A DNA stretch of 64,000 nt, from NCBI GenBank assembly GCA_002869585.1, contig PKUO01000088.1:1-64000 (forward strand), written 5' to 3'. Of this stretch, positions 54,697-62,249 are shown one piece after another. How positions within the stretch are numbered: position 1 is the stretch's first letter; every line of letters begins with the position of its first letter. The DNA comes from Sedimenticola sp. GTDB taxonomy: Bacteria; Pseudomonadota; Gammaproteobacteria; Chromatiales; Chromatiaceae. The notes under the pieces are model-generated. The model worked only from the letters and a program-made list of their open reading frames with translations. It was not told the DNA's origin and did not search any database. The translations under genes were made by a program, and so were the position numbers.

Positions 54697-56310
54697 CTAA
54701 TTCGTAAATGCCGCACCCATGCGCAATGCCAGCGCTGCGATGGTCAGGGCGGGTGATTCTCCGCCACCGATTGAGGGGAAAACCGAGGCATCGGCAATAT
54801 AGAGATTTTTCCAGCGGTGGTGCCTCAGATCGCTGTTCACCACGGATATGTCGGGATTAATTCCCATCCGGCAAGTACCTGCCACGTGGGTGGAATTGAA
54901 AAAGTCGTAGCTGCCGTACTGCTCGAAAATTGATTCCACTCCTGCCGCTTGAAGTATCTCCCGGTTCTTTTTCGCAATGAAGTCGATGCGCCGGATATCC
55001 TGCTCTGACAGGTGGCTGTTAATCCTCGCCAGTGGCGTTCCGTGCTGATCTGTGGTTGAGGGGTCAAGGTCGATAAAGGTATCTGGGTTTGGAAGAAAGT
55101 CCCCAATACCGCCAATACCCAGTACATTGCCACAGCTGCTTCGCATGGCCTGTTTGTGCGCCTTTCCCCAGCCGCCGATGACCCGGCTGGCATAGATGCT
55201 GGCGCCAAAAAAGCCTGCTTCAACGGTGACGGGAGAAAGTCGGCACCCGCCGATAACACCAGGAATGGCATCTGGTGCATTGAAATCCCAGCAGATATAA
55301 CCCGAGGGCAGGCCTCTGTGGCTTCCGAGCGGTTCCGGGTGCAGGCCCAGGGTTGCGAAAGATAGGGTCTCCATGAAATTTCTACCGACTTCGCCACTCT
55401 CATTTCCCAGTTCTGAATGGAGCAGTAAACGGGGTGACTCGACAGCACCGGCTGCCAATACATAACGTGAGGCGCGAAGCTTATGCTGGTTGCCTGCTGG
55501 GTCAGCAGTAATGACGTGATCGATCTGATCCCCTTTTCCGGCAACCAGATGCAGAACCTGCAATCCAGGGCGTATTTCACATTTACCTGTTGCCAAGGCT
55601 GCGGGCACAAAGGTCTGATCCGCGCTGCCCTTGTCTCGCCGGGGACATCCGAAGTTGCAACCGGCACAGTAGTTACAGGGTGGGCGTCCCTGGTGAGGCT
55701 GGGAAAGCACGGCCAGGCTGTTGGGCGTCCAGTTCAAGCCGAGCTGCTCCATTCCTTTCCCAAGCGTCTGGTCCGCGTAGGAGGGGAGGTGCGCCGGTTG
55801 TGGGCAGGGTTCGTTATTTCGCGTGAGTCCCGCAACCCCGATCTGTACCTCGGCCTGACGGTAGAAAGGCAATAACTCCTCATAGCGCACCGGCCAGTCG
55901 GCGGCCACGCCATACTGGGAAAGCATCTGCATGGATGCGGGATTGAGGCGATGGGCCTCACCTGTGAAATGCAGTGTACTCCCGCCAATGCCCCGCACAT
56001 GATTGTAGGCGTTGAATTTGCGCGTGTTGTCCTTATTCAGAAAGCCGTACAGGTGACTGTGTGAACGGAGATGCTGCCATCGCTGATCCAGGAGTTGTGC
56101 CTTTCCGTAGCTATACTTGCCCTGGCTGCCAGGTTTTTGAGGAAAGCGTTCAGCCTCCCAGTTGGGGTCATTCAAACGGTAATCGGTGTCAGGGTTGAAT
56201 GCCGGGCCGGCATCGAGCAACTGCACGGTGAGTCCACGCTGAGTCAGTGCATAGGCACTGGCGCCCCCGCCCATGCCGGCGCCAATGATCAATACATCTG
56301 GATCAGGCAT
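54697..56310 (-). CDS. GMC-family FAD oxidoreductase with four-cysteine cluster motif
   Basis: This 537-residue protein has an FAD-binding start (DVLIIGAGMGGGASAYALTQRG), the GMC signature RGIGGSTLHFTGEAHR, and a catalytic-type C-terminus (NSTHVAGTCRMG; NLYIADASVFPSIGGGESPALTIAALALRM). Cysteines 212, 215, 218 and 222 (CNYCAGCNFGC) suggest an iron-sulfur cluster like those in membrane FAD dehydrogenases; this is inference. The partner is the small Tat-type subunit at 56303-56797. A cytochrome c subunit is not encoded nearby. The substrate, perhaps a sugar or alcohol, is unknown. Confidence 0.85.
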   Translation of the reverse strand: MPDPDVLIIGAGMGGGASAYALTQRGLTVQLLDAGPAFNPDTDYRLNDPNWEAERFPQKPGSQGKYSYGKAQLLDQRWQHLRSHSHLYGFLNKDNTRKFNAYNHVRGIGGSTLHFTGEAHRLNPASMQMLSQYGVAADWPVRYEELLPFYRQAEVQIGVAGLTRNNEPCPQPAHLPSYADQTLGKGMEQLGLNWTPNSLAVLSQPHQGRPPCNYCAGCNFGCPRRDKGSADQTFVPAALATGKCEIRPGLQVLHLVAGKGDQIDHVITADPAGNQHKLRASRYVLAAGAVESPRLLLHSELGNESGEVGRNFMETLSFATLGLHPEPLGSHRGLPSGYICWDFNAPDAIPGVIGGCRLSPVTVEAGFFGASIYASRVIGGWGKAHKQAMRSSCGNVLGIGGIGDFLPNPDTFIDLDPSTTDQHGTPLARINSHLSEQDIRRIDFIAKKNREILQAAGVESIFEQYGSYDFFNSTHVAGTCRMGINPDISVVNSDLRHHRWKNLYIADASVFPSIGGGESPALTIAALALRMGAAFTN

Positions 56311-56797
56311 GGTGGCAGGGCTGTTGGAAATCCGGATGCCCGGCTGGCTGAGGATTTTGTTCCCAGACGGTACCGACGCGGCTGCGTGGGTCTGCGTAGT
56401 AGAGTTTCATGGCCTCCAGGCGCGTGTAGAGGAAAAAACTGTTTGGAATACTATCGCCTGATTCTTTTGAAGCCATGGCGATCAGGCTTTCAGTCTCAGA
56501 TTCACTCAGGGCGGTGTAGGGTGTGTCGAATCGGTCTTTTGCTGTTTTATAGAGCCAAAGCGTTCCCTTCTCAACCAGATCCAGGTATTCAGGTTTTTCC
56601 AGTATCTTTGCGTCTATTCCCAGTGATAGTGCCCCAGGTGTTTCATCTTCGGGTATCAGGTGATCGATCCAGACGCGCCAGGTTGCCTGTTGATCAAAAT
56701 CCGGATAATGGGGGAAAAGTGCTTGCTTGAACAGCCAGCCTGCCCCGGCCAGGAGACCCAGGCCGGAGAGGCGTTGTAGTAATACTCGCCGGTTCAT
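56303..56797 (-). CDS. Gluconate 2-dehydrogenase subunit 3-like protein with Tat signal
   Basis: This 164-residue protein starts MNRRVLLQRLSGLGLLAGAGWLF, a twin-arginine signal (RRVLL). The mature domain (WRVWIDHLIPEDETPGALSLGID) matches the small subunit of gluconate/FAD dehydrogenases, which guides the catalytic subunit across the membrane by Tat. It overlaps the GMC gene by eight bases. The start at 56797 is preferred to 56818, because the signal begins there. Confidence 0.83.
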   Translation of the reverse strand: MNRRVLLQRLSGLGLLAGAGWLFKQALFPHYPDFDQQATWRVWIDHLIPEDETPGALSLGIDAKILEKPEYLDLVEKGTLWLYKTAKDRFDTPYTALSESETESLIAMASKESGDSIPNSFFLYTRLEAMKLYYADPRSRVGTVWEQNPQPAGHPDFQQPCHHA

Positions 56798-56857
56798 GTG
56801 CGGTCCGTTTTCTACCATACCAAGTCATTTAGATGAAAAGTGCAATATAGTTATTTA

Positions 56858-57397
56858 CTAGACGTCTCCGCAAATCACCGCCACATAACATGTGCTTGTA
56901 TTGGGTAGTATCATGCCAATGGTGCATTCTGGTGTTGTCGATGGTGTATCTAGTTGGCATGAAGTATTGCCGTCAGGGACATAACGTATGTCGTTGATTC
57001 TTTGTGGCACGCCGCTAGTATTATCTACTTGTATGTTATCAGTAGGCGGGTTGGGTACGGGGATATTAAGCACTCCACCAGCAGGATTCGATAATCCTGC
57101 TGCTTGGGCATAGGCGGTTTTCAGAAAATCGTAACCGGGTATCATCGTCGCGCCCAGCAAGGCCAATGCGACTATCGAGGCCAGAGGGCTACCGCCAGAC
57201 GTATTACGTATCAGGCGGAAAGCAATGCCAGCCATCAATAGTCCGGTAATAATGAGCATAAAGTCAGATAGTGTGGGCACGGCGGTGGCGGCTGCTGGAC
57301 TGTAGGTAATTTCAATTGTGCCTGAATCACCGGCGAACACGTTGCCCACGAAAAACAGGCCGGTCAGTGCCAGCATAAGTCTCATGATTGGTTTCAT
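56858..57397 (-). CDS. Midcut-by-XrtH-type exported protein (probable exosortase substrate)
   Basis: This 179-residue protein has a signal peptide (MRLMLALTGLFFVGNVFAG), a short mature spacer and then AVPTLSDFMLIITGLLMAGIAFRLIRN, a PTLS motif plus transmembrane helix plus basic end, in the middle of the chain. A second hydrophobic segment (LASIVALALLGATMIPGYDF) and a soluble C-terminal domain with paired cysteines (CQLD, CTIG, CYVA, CGDV) follow. This layout is that of proteins thought to be cut mid-chain by exosortase XrtH. No exosortase gene lies in this window. Purine-rich AAGGGGAAGGGAA precedes the ATG. Confidence 0.6.
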   Translation of the reverse strand: MKPIMRLMLALTGLFFVGNVFAGDSGTIEITYSPAAATAVPTLSDFMLIITGLLMAGIAFRLIRNTSGGSPLASIVALALLGATMIPGYDFLKTAYAQAAGLSNPAGGVLNIPVPNPPTDNIQVDNTSGVPQRINDIRYVPDGNTSCQLDTPSTTPECTIGMILPNTSTCYVAVICGDV

Positions 57398-57632
57398 TTT
57401 CCCTTCCCCTTAAATTCTACGTTGGTTGTTGGTTGAAATCCTTGTTGTATTAATTGGTTATGCTGGACTTCAACGTCCCATAGCATAAACTTCGCTTATA
57501 GAATAATCCAGGAATGATTATCGAAAGCCGCGGACAGGCCGTTTCAGCAAGGCGTGTTGTTCCTGTTCAGCCTGCGTTCATCCTCGCTCCCCTATTCTGT
57601 GATTACAGTCAAATGTACACAGGAGAAGAGAG

Positions 57633-58073
57633 ATGAAAAAGACCATTACTATTTCACTGGCCGCCCTTATTGGATTCATTCTGGTTCAGCCGGTTTCCGC
57701 AGAAGGTTATGGGCGAGGGATCGAGCGCATGGCCGATCAGCAACATCAACAGATCAGGCAAGGTGTGAAGCGGGGTGATCTGACCAAATCAGAGGCGCGA
57801 GCGCTTAAGAATCAGCAGCGCCGAATTGCTTCCCTGAAACGAGAGTTCAGAGAAGACGGCTGGCTGAGCAAGAAAGAGCGGCGCATCCTGCGGGAGCGCT
57901 ATCAGCGGGCTGACCACCGGATTGATCGTCTGCGTAACAACGATGAGAGCCGGAGGCACAGAAGCACCTCTCATCATCGTCACGGTGGGGATCACACACG
58001 CCATTATGACAAAGGACCGCGATTCGGTTTCTGGTATCGCGATGATGGCTGGTACGTGCAGCGTAAATGGTGA
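57633..58073 (+). CDS. Small basic exported protein of unknown function
   Basis: This 146-residue protein has a signal peptide (ISLAALIGFILVQPVSAEG). The mature part is helical and very basic: a Q/R/K-rich pair of helices (HQQIRQGVKRGDLTKSEA; DGWLSKKERRILRERYQRA), then a His/Arg-rich stretch (RRHRSTSHHRHGGDHTRHY) and a short aromatic tail (FGFWYRDDGWYVQRKW). The two similar helix pairs (LTKSEARAL and LSKKERRIL) look like an internal repeat. The His-rich region could bind metal, and the family is unknown. GGAGAAGAGAG precedes the ATG. Confidence 0.65.
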   Translation: MKKTITISLAALIGFILVQPVSAEGYGRGIERMADQQHQQIRQGVKRGDLTKSEARALKNQQRRIASLKREFREDGWLSKKERRILRERYQRADHRIDRLRNNDESRRHRSTSHHRHGGDHTRHYDKGPRFGFWYRDDGWYVQRKW

Positions 58074-58112
58074 TAGCGGGATGATGGCTGGGCCGGTCTG
58101 TATCGGGCCGGC

Positions 58113-58541
58113 TCAGTTTGCTCCAGGCAGCAGTGCGAGCAATACCGCGTAACGCGCCCCCTTGCCCAGCGCAATGAAAAGTGCCGATGGCAGAAAGCGA
58201 ACGCCTGCCCAGCCAGCAGCAACGCAGAGCGGGTCACCGATCACCGGCACCCAGGAGAGCAGTAGCAATGGGCTGCCGTAGTCTTGCAGCCTGCTCAGCG
58301 CCTTCTGGTGCTCCGCTTTATGCAGGGCGCGATCGGGAAAGCGCCGGTTAATCCACCAGCCAATTCCCCAGCCCGTGAGTCCACCCAGGGTGTTTCCCAG
58401 AGTGGCAATCATCCAAAGCAGTGCGATGGGGGTATGGCTCTGGGTTGCAGCATAGCCCACGACCACCTCGGACCCGCCTGGCAACAGGGTCGATGCGAGG
58501 AAACTGCTGGTGAATACCGCCCAAAGGGTTAGATCAGACAC
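58113..58541 (-). CDS. YqaA-like DedA-superfamily membrane protein
   Basis: This 142-residue integral membrane protein has the VTT/DedA-type core STLLPGGSEVVVGYAA, then ATLGNTLGGLTGWGIGWWI and LLLLSWVPVIGDPLCVAAGWAG. The length and motifs fit E. coli YqaA. DedA-superfamily proteins include undecaprenyl-phosphate flippases, but the substrate of YqaA is unknown. Its start overlaps the end of the sterol-desaturase-family gene by eight bases, so the two are coupled. Confidence 0.8.
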   Translation of the reverse strand: MSDLTLWAVFTSSFLASTLLPGGSEVVVGYAATQSHTPIALLWMIATLGNTLGGLTGWGIGWWINRRFPDRALHKAEHQKALSRLQDYGSPLLLLSWVPVIGDPLCVAAGWAGVRFLPSALFIALGKGARYAVLLALLPGAN

Positions 58542-59379
58542 CGTCCGGCTTGGGTATAGCTGTTATTTTTTCGGGTTTGTATCTGAAAGGTGTAAGCAGC
58601 ATGCCCATGATGCTCTGCCATTTTTCTTCCTGTAATCCCCTGACGCCCAGCTCTTTGGGGATTGGCAGTCTGGGCTGCTGAAAGGTCCGGAACAGTTTGT
58701 CCCATATCACCAGGCCTGTACCGTAGTTGCTATCGTGCTCTGCTCGGATAATCGAATGGTGGTGTTTGTGGATAGCAGGGGAAATGACCGCAAGACTGAG
58801 TATGTATTCGAGTCTGTCAGGGACTCGTATATTGGCATGTTGCAGCAAGATAAATGGCAAAAAAATAATTTCACGCAAGGCAATTATCCATAATGGAATT
58901 CCGAAAAGCAGACAGCCGACAGCTTTCCACAAATTTCCAAGGACGAGGTCAAAAGGGTGATTTCTGATGCTAGTGGTGACATCCAGCTCTATGTCCGAGT
59001 GATGTACAGAGTGTATCTGCCACAGCCAGGGGATTTGATGGAGTAGGCGATGAAATAGATACGAAAAAACATCTATTACCAGTATGCCTGCAATGATCAG
59101 TAATACGCTGGATGGCAAGGGTAACCAGTAAAATAAGCCAAAGGATATTTGATAGAGATGGTCTGGTATCTTGAGAAAAGCTATCCCGATAACCAGATCG
59201 GCGACAACAAAGGCGGTTAACCAGAGCCCGAAATTTCGTATGGCGTGTCGGACCTGATTTTTTTCCTGATCTGAATTGAGAGGCGCAAGCGCCTCAACCC
59301 AGATCATCATTGCAAAGCACGTCCCGATGGTTGCGAAAAATAATGTTACAAACCCTTCAAAGGGCAGCGTTTCATCCAT
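58534..59379 (-). CDS. Sterol desaturase/fatty acid hydroxylase-family membrane protein
   Basis: This 281-residue protein has four or five hydrophobic helices and the eight-histidine di-iron pattern of the family: HRLLH, HSVHH, and a distal HKHHH. The substrate, a lipid of some type, is unknown. The gene is AT-richer than its surroundings. It lies upstream of the yqaA-like gene with overlap, which suggests a membrane-lipid role for the pair. Confidence 0.82.
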   Translation of the reverse strand: MDETLPFEGFVTLFFATIGTCFAMMIWVEALAPLNSDQEKNQVRHAIRNFGLWLTAFVVADLVIGIAFLKIPDHLYQISFGLFYWLPLPSSVLLIIAGILVIDVFSYLFHRLLHQIPWLWQIHSVHHSDIELDVTTSIRNHPFDLVLGNLWKAVGCLLFGIPLWIIALREIIFLPFILLQHANIRVPDRLEYILSLAVISPAIHKHHHSIIRAEHDSNYGTGLVIWDKLFRTFQQPRLPIPKELGVRGLQEEKWQSIMGMLLTPFRYKPEKITAIPKPDGV

Positions 59380-59419
59380 CAGAGATAAGAGCAGCTTTGT
59401 TTAGATTTCTGTGATCAGT

Positions 59420-59605
59420 TTATTTTTTGAATTTTGTGATGAATTTCGCACCAATGATGCCCAGTGCGATGGCTGCGCCTATGAGTCCTGCCTCTCCAAT
59501 GGCAGGAATAGCCTGGGGGACAAATGGTATTCCGTTTGGCATTCCTGCAAAAACAGCGGGGGCAAAAAAAACGGAGATAGCAGAAACAAGGGTTTGTCTG
59601 GTCAT
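59420..59605 (-). CDS. 61-residue exported protein with sorting-signal-like tail
   Basis: This short protein has an N-terminal signal peptide (TLVSAISVFFAPAVFAG), a 15-residue linker rich in P and G (MPNGIPFVPQAIPAIGE), a C-terminal hydrophobic helix (AGLIGAAIALGIIGAKF) and a basic end (ITKFKK). A short motif, helix and basic tail is the plan of exosortase-type CTERM signals, but IPAIGE is not a classical PEP-CTERM or IPTL-CTERM motif. If processed at both ends almost nothing would remain, so it may act as a small membrane or signal peptide. It could also be a spurious frame; codon use is not decisive. Confidence 0.4.
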   Translation of the reverse strand: MTRQTLVSAISVFFAPAVFAGMPNGIPFVPQAIPAIGEAGLIGAAIALGIIGAKFITKFKK

Positions 59606-59700
59606 CGAGGTAATCTCAGTATTGTATTTAGAGGCACTATGATTCTGGGTAAAAGCCTGATGTAAGTCAAGAACAGTGAAATTTGCAAGGCCGGATTGAT

Positions 59701-60636
59701 TTATTTAAGTATCAACCAACATTGATGAACCCGATGCCGCTTGAAATCCTCGGGGATGGTTTTTGCGGTAATCTCCTGGACTTGCGCCTCTTCGCTCAAT
59801 GCTGGGTCAAGCTTGAAGCGTCGCAGATTGGTGGAGAAGTAAAGGGTTCCGCCAGGGCGCAGAATCTGCAGGCAGTCGCGAATCAGTTTTGGGTGATCCC
59901 GTTGCACATCCAGGGTGTCGTCCATTTTCTTGGAATTGGAGAAGCTGGGCGGGTCCATTACGATCAGGTCAAACAGTTGGCGCTGACGGATGGCTTGTTG
60001 CAGGTAGTCAAACACATCGGCCCGAACCAGTTGGTGATGTTCCAGGTCTATTCCATTCAGGAGAAAATTCCGTTTGCTCCACTCCTGGTAGGTGTTGGAC
60101 AGGTCGACGGTGATCGATTCACGGGCGCCACCGGCCGCGGCGTAAACCGTGAAACTGCCGGTGTAGGCGAACAGGTTCAGGAAACGCTTGTCCCGGGACT
60201 GCTCGCGGACCATCTGCCGGGTCTGGCTATGATCGAGAAACAGGCCGGTGTCCAGGTAGCTGTTCAGATTCACGGAAAATTTCAGTCCGTTCTCAGAGAC
60301 GATGATCTCCTTACCCCGCATGCCGGTTTTCTGATACTGGGCGCTGCCTTTCTGGCGCTGGCGGGTCTTCAGGGCAAGTTGTTGTGCGGGGATCTCCAGT
60401 GCCAGGCAGATGGTCTCGATCAGCTCAGAGCGCTGAGCCGGCGTCATCTCCTGATCACTGCCGCGGGCAAACTCCTGGGCATGGACATGGCCTTCATACC
60501 AGTCGATGGCCCAGGGAAATTCGGGGATATCGCGATCGTAGATGCGAAAGCAGCCGATCTCCCTCCTGCGCGCCCATTTTTTCCAGTGACGGGAATTTTT
60601 TGTCAGACGGTTGCCAAAGGCGGTCAGATCACTCAT
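59701..60636 (-). CDS. Stand-alone RlmK-type 23S rRNA methyltransferase
   Basis: This 311-residue protein matches the C-terminal half of E. coli RlmKL: FGNRLTKNSRHWKKWARRREIGCFRIYDRDIPEF, then the SAM-binding FLNLFAYTGSFTVYAAAGGA and the catalytic DPPSFSNSK. In E. coli this half methylates 23S rRNA guanosine 2069 (m7G). Here it is not fused to RlmL. It is the last gene of a four-gene operon and overlaps the DUF423 gene by eight bases. Confidence 0.8.
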   Translation of the reverse strand: MSDLTAFGNRLTKNSRHWKKWARRREIGCFRIYDRDIPEFPWAIDWYEGHVHAQEFARGSDQEMTPAQRSELIETICLALEIPAQQLALKTRQRQKGSAQYQKTGMRGKEIIVSENGLKFSVNLNSYLDTGLFLDHSQTRQMVREQSRDKRFLNLFAYTGSFTVYAAAGGARESITVDLSNTYQEWSKRNFLLNGIDLEHHQLVRADVFDYLQQAIRQRQLFDLIVMDPPSFSNSKKMDDTLDVQRDHPKLIRDCLQILRPGGTLYFSTNLRRFKLDPALSEEAQVQEITAKTIPEDFKRHRVHQCWLILK

Positions 60637-61024
60637 CAGAGTTGACTGCTGCAGGCAGTTTTAGCGTGGCAATGGCCAGACTGAGCCAGCCCAGCAGGAA
60701 GCAGACGCCACCAAGCGGCGTGATCATGCCCAGCGCCCGGTTACCGGTAATGGCGAGCAGATAGAGACTGCCGGAAATCAGCAGAATGCCGAGCAGAAAC
60801 AGCCAGCCGGCCCGGTTCAGCCAGTTTGAAGTGGCTCTGAGAGCGATCAGGCCCAGTATGAGCAACGCCAGAGCGTGCAGCCCTTGATATTGGATGCCGG
60901 TCTGGAATACCTCATAATAGTTGCCCTGTAGCCGATCGCGCAGGGCATGGGCGCCAAACGCACCCAGCGCCACGGTGAGAAACCCATTGAGCGCGCCAAT
61001 AAAAAGAAAGGGGTGTCGCATCAA
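60629..61024 (-). CDS. DUF423 membrane protein (YgdD-like)
   Basis: This 131-residue protein has four hydrophobic helices and starts FLFIGALNGFLTVALGAFGAHAL, the DUF423 signature, with ALMLAGSLYLLAITG-like central helix (approximate) and GGVCFLLGWLSLAI at the end. Function unknown. It overlaps the genes on both sides (four bases upstream, eight downstream), so it is part of a tightly packed operon. Confidence 0.9.
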   Translation of the reverse strand: MMRHPFLFIGALNGFLTVALGAFGAHALRDRLQGNYYEVFQTGIQYQGLHALALLILGLIALRATSNWLNRAGWLFLLGILLISGSLYLLAITGNRALGMITPLGGVCFLLGWLSLAIATLKLPAAVNSDE

Positions 61025-61575
61025 TGCCGCTCCAGCTTGCCCAGTTCATCGAGAATGCTTACCACGAGCTGCTCGGTCTGGGTATTCATCCCCTTGCAGA
61101 GCGTGTGCGGATCACGCTCGCCGTTAATCAGCGGGCGTATCACCGAGGCCAGTTTCGCCATCGGTCCGCCGGCCTTGCTCATCTGTTCTGCCATGTCGCT
61201 GATCAGGGTCAGTGCCTCGACGTTGCCGCGTGCTGCGGTATGAATCATGCCTGCCAGACCGGGTGCGGCCAGGGTGGCTTCCGGTTTGGCGGAAGGGTCG
61301 GGCAGGCTGGCGGGATTCTGCAGGCCGCGCATGATCGCCTCGGCAATCACCTGGTCTTCCTGATCCAGGCCCTTGATGCTGTTCAGATCACGCTGACCGG
61401 CTATGATCAGGCGGATTGCCTCGACCAGCTTGCCCCAGCCATTCTCCTGGGCGGTTTGCAGCAGTGTCTGGTAGTCCCTCTGGTGCTGTTCGCTCTTGCT
61501 GAATTTCACTACCTGGTTGATAAACGCGGCATGCATGATGATGATCTGCTGATGTTTTTCCGGGAGAGTAGGCAT
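61021..61575 (-). CDS. Cytoplasmic helical protein of unknown function
   Basis: This 184-residue protein has no signal or membrane segment. It is helical throughout and contains two similar-looking segments (AIRLIIAGQRDLNSIKGLDQEDQVIAEAI and VIRPLINGERDPHTLCKGMNTQTEQLVVSIL, read here in part), which suggests an internal duplication with a shared GxRDxxxxxGL pattern. I do not recognise it. It lies 17 bases after the thioredoxin-HEAT gene and overlaps DUF423 by four bases, so it probably works with one of them. Confidence 0.65.
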   Translation of the reverse strand: MPTLPEKHQQIIIMHAAFINQVVKFSKSEQHQRDYQTLLQTAQENGWGKLVEAIRLIIAGQRDLNSIKGLDQEDQVIAEAIMRGLQNPASLPDPSAKPEATLAAPGLAGMIHTAARGNVEALTLISDMAEQMSKAGGPMAKLASVIRPLINGERDPHTLCKGMNTQTEQLVVSILDELGKLERH

Positions 61576-61592
61576 AGTGACGGGTCCTGGGG

Positions 61593-62249
61593 TTATTGAT
61601 GCAGCACGGCTTCAAGACTTGCGGCTGACTCCATGGCGATCTCACGCACCTGCGGATCGGGATCGTCGCTCAGGGCGTGAACTGCCTCCAGTGACTCTGG
61701 CGCGTGGGTCAGGCTGAGGTAGTGGCAGGCATCGGCGCGAATCTGCTGGTCTTCGGACTGTGTCAGGCGGATGAGTTCCGGCACAATGCCTTCCAGTAGA
61801 TCGCTACCGGAAAACTCCTCCAGTACGGCGCCCACGCCGATACGCACGTTCATCGGGGTATCCATCGAGCCCGCCAGCAGCACCAGGTCGAGGAGGGTGG
61901 CGGGATAATCCCTGATCCGTTCAATTACCTTGTCCAACTGGCTGGATTTGAGCAGGTGAGTGTAGTAATCGGTCATACCGCCTTCATCGGCGGCCTGTTG
62001 CGCCCAGCGCTTGAGTTCGCCGTAGCTTTGCGCACCTTCGATTTCGAATCCCCCGATGCGCGTCCAGGGCACCGATCTCACCCCCAGTTTTTGGGCAATC
62101 TCCGGGTGCTCGAACAGATTCACGATCTCCAGCCTGCCAAGTGCCCCCTCTTTGACCAGGCGCGTCAGCCCTTCCATGACGGCAGGGCAATAGGTGCATT
62201 GCGGGGATATCAGCAGCAGGGCGCTGGGTTTGGGTTTTGTGTCATTCAT
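61593..62249 (-). CDS. Thioredoxin-fold protein fused to HEAT repeats
   Basis: This 218-residue protein begins with a short thioredoxin/glutaredoxin-like domain (ALLLISPQCTYCPAVMEGLTRLV with CxxC, then VPWTRIGGFEIEGAQSYGEL). A C-terminal helical part has about three HEAT-type repeats (IRADACHYLSLTHAP; QVREIAMESAASLEAVL). The combination suggests a redox-dependent scaffold. It has no signal peptide. It is the first gene of the operon to RlmK and is divergent from aprB. Confidence 0.78.
   Translation of the reverse strand: MNDTKPKPSALLLISPQCTYCPAVMEGLTRLVKEGALGRLEIVNLFEHPEIAQKLGVRSVPWTRIGGFEIEGAQSYGELKRWAQQAADEGGMTDYYTHLLKSSQLDKVIERIRDYPATLLDLVLLAGSMDTPMNVRIGVGAVLEEFSGSDLLEGIVPELIRLTQSEDQQIRADACHYLSLTHAPESLEAVHALSDDPDPQVREIAMESAASLEAVLHQ

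Noticed and set aside
58085-58130. GC-rich hairpin between the basic secreted protein and the YqaA-like gene as a terminator
   Set aside because: The stem (GCCGG/CCGGC with mismatches) has no T-run on either side; it may only be a weak structure.
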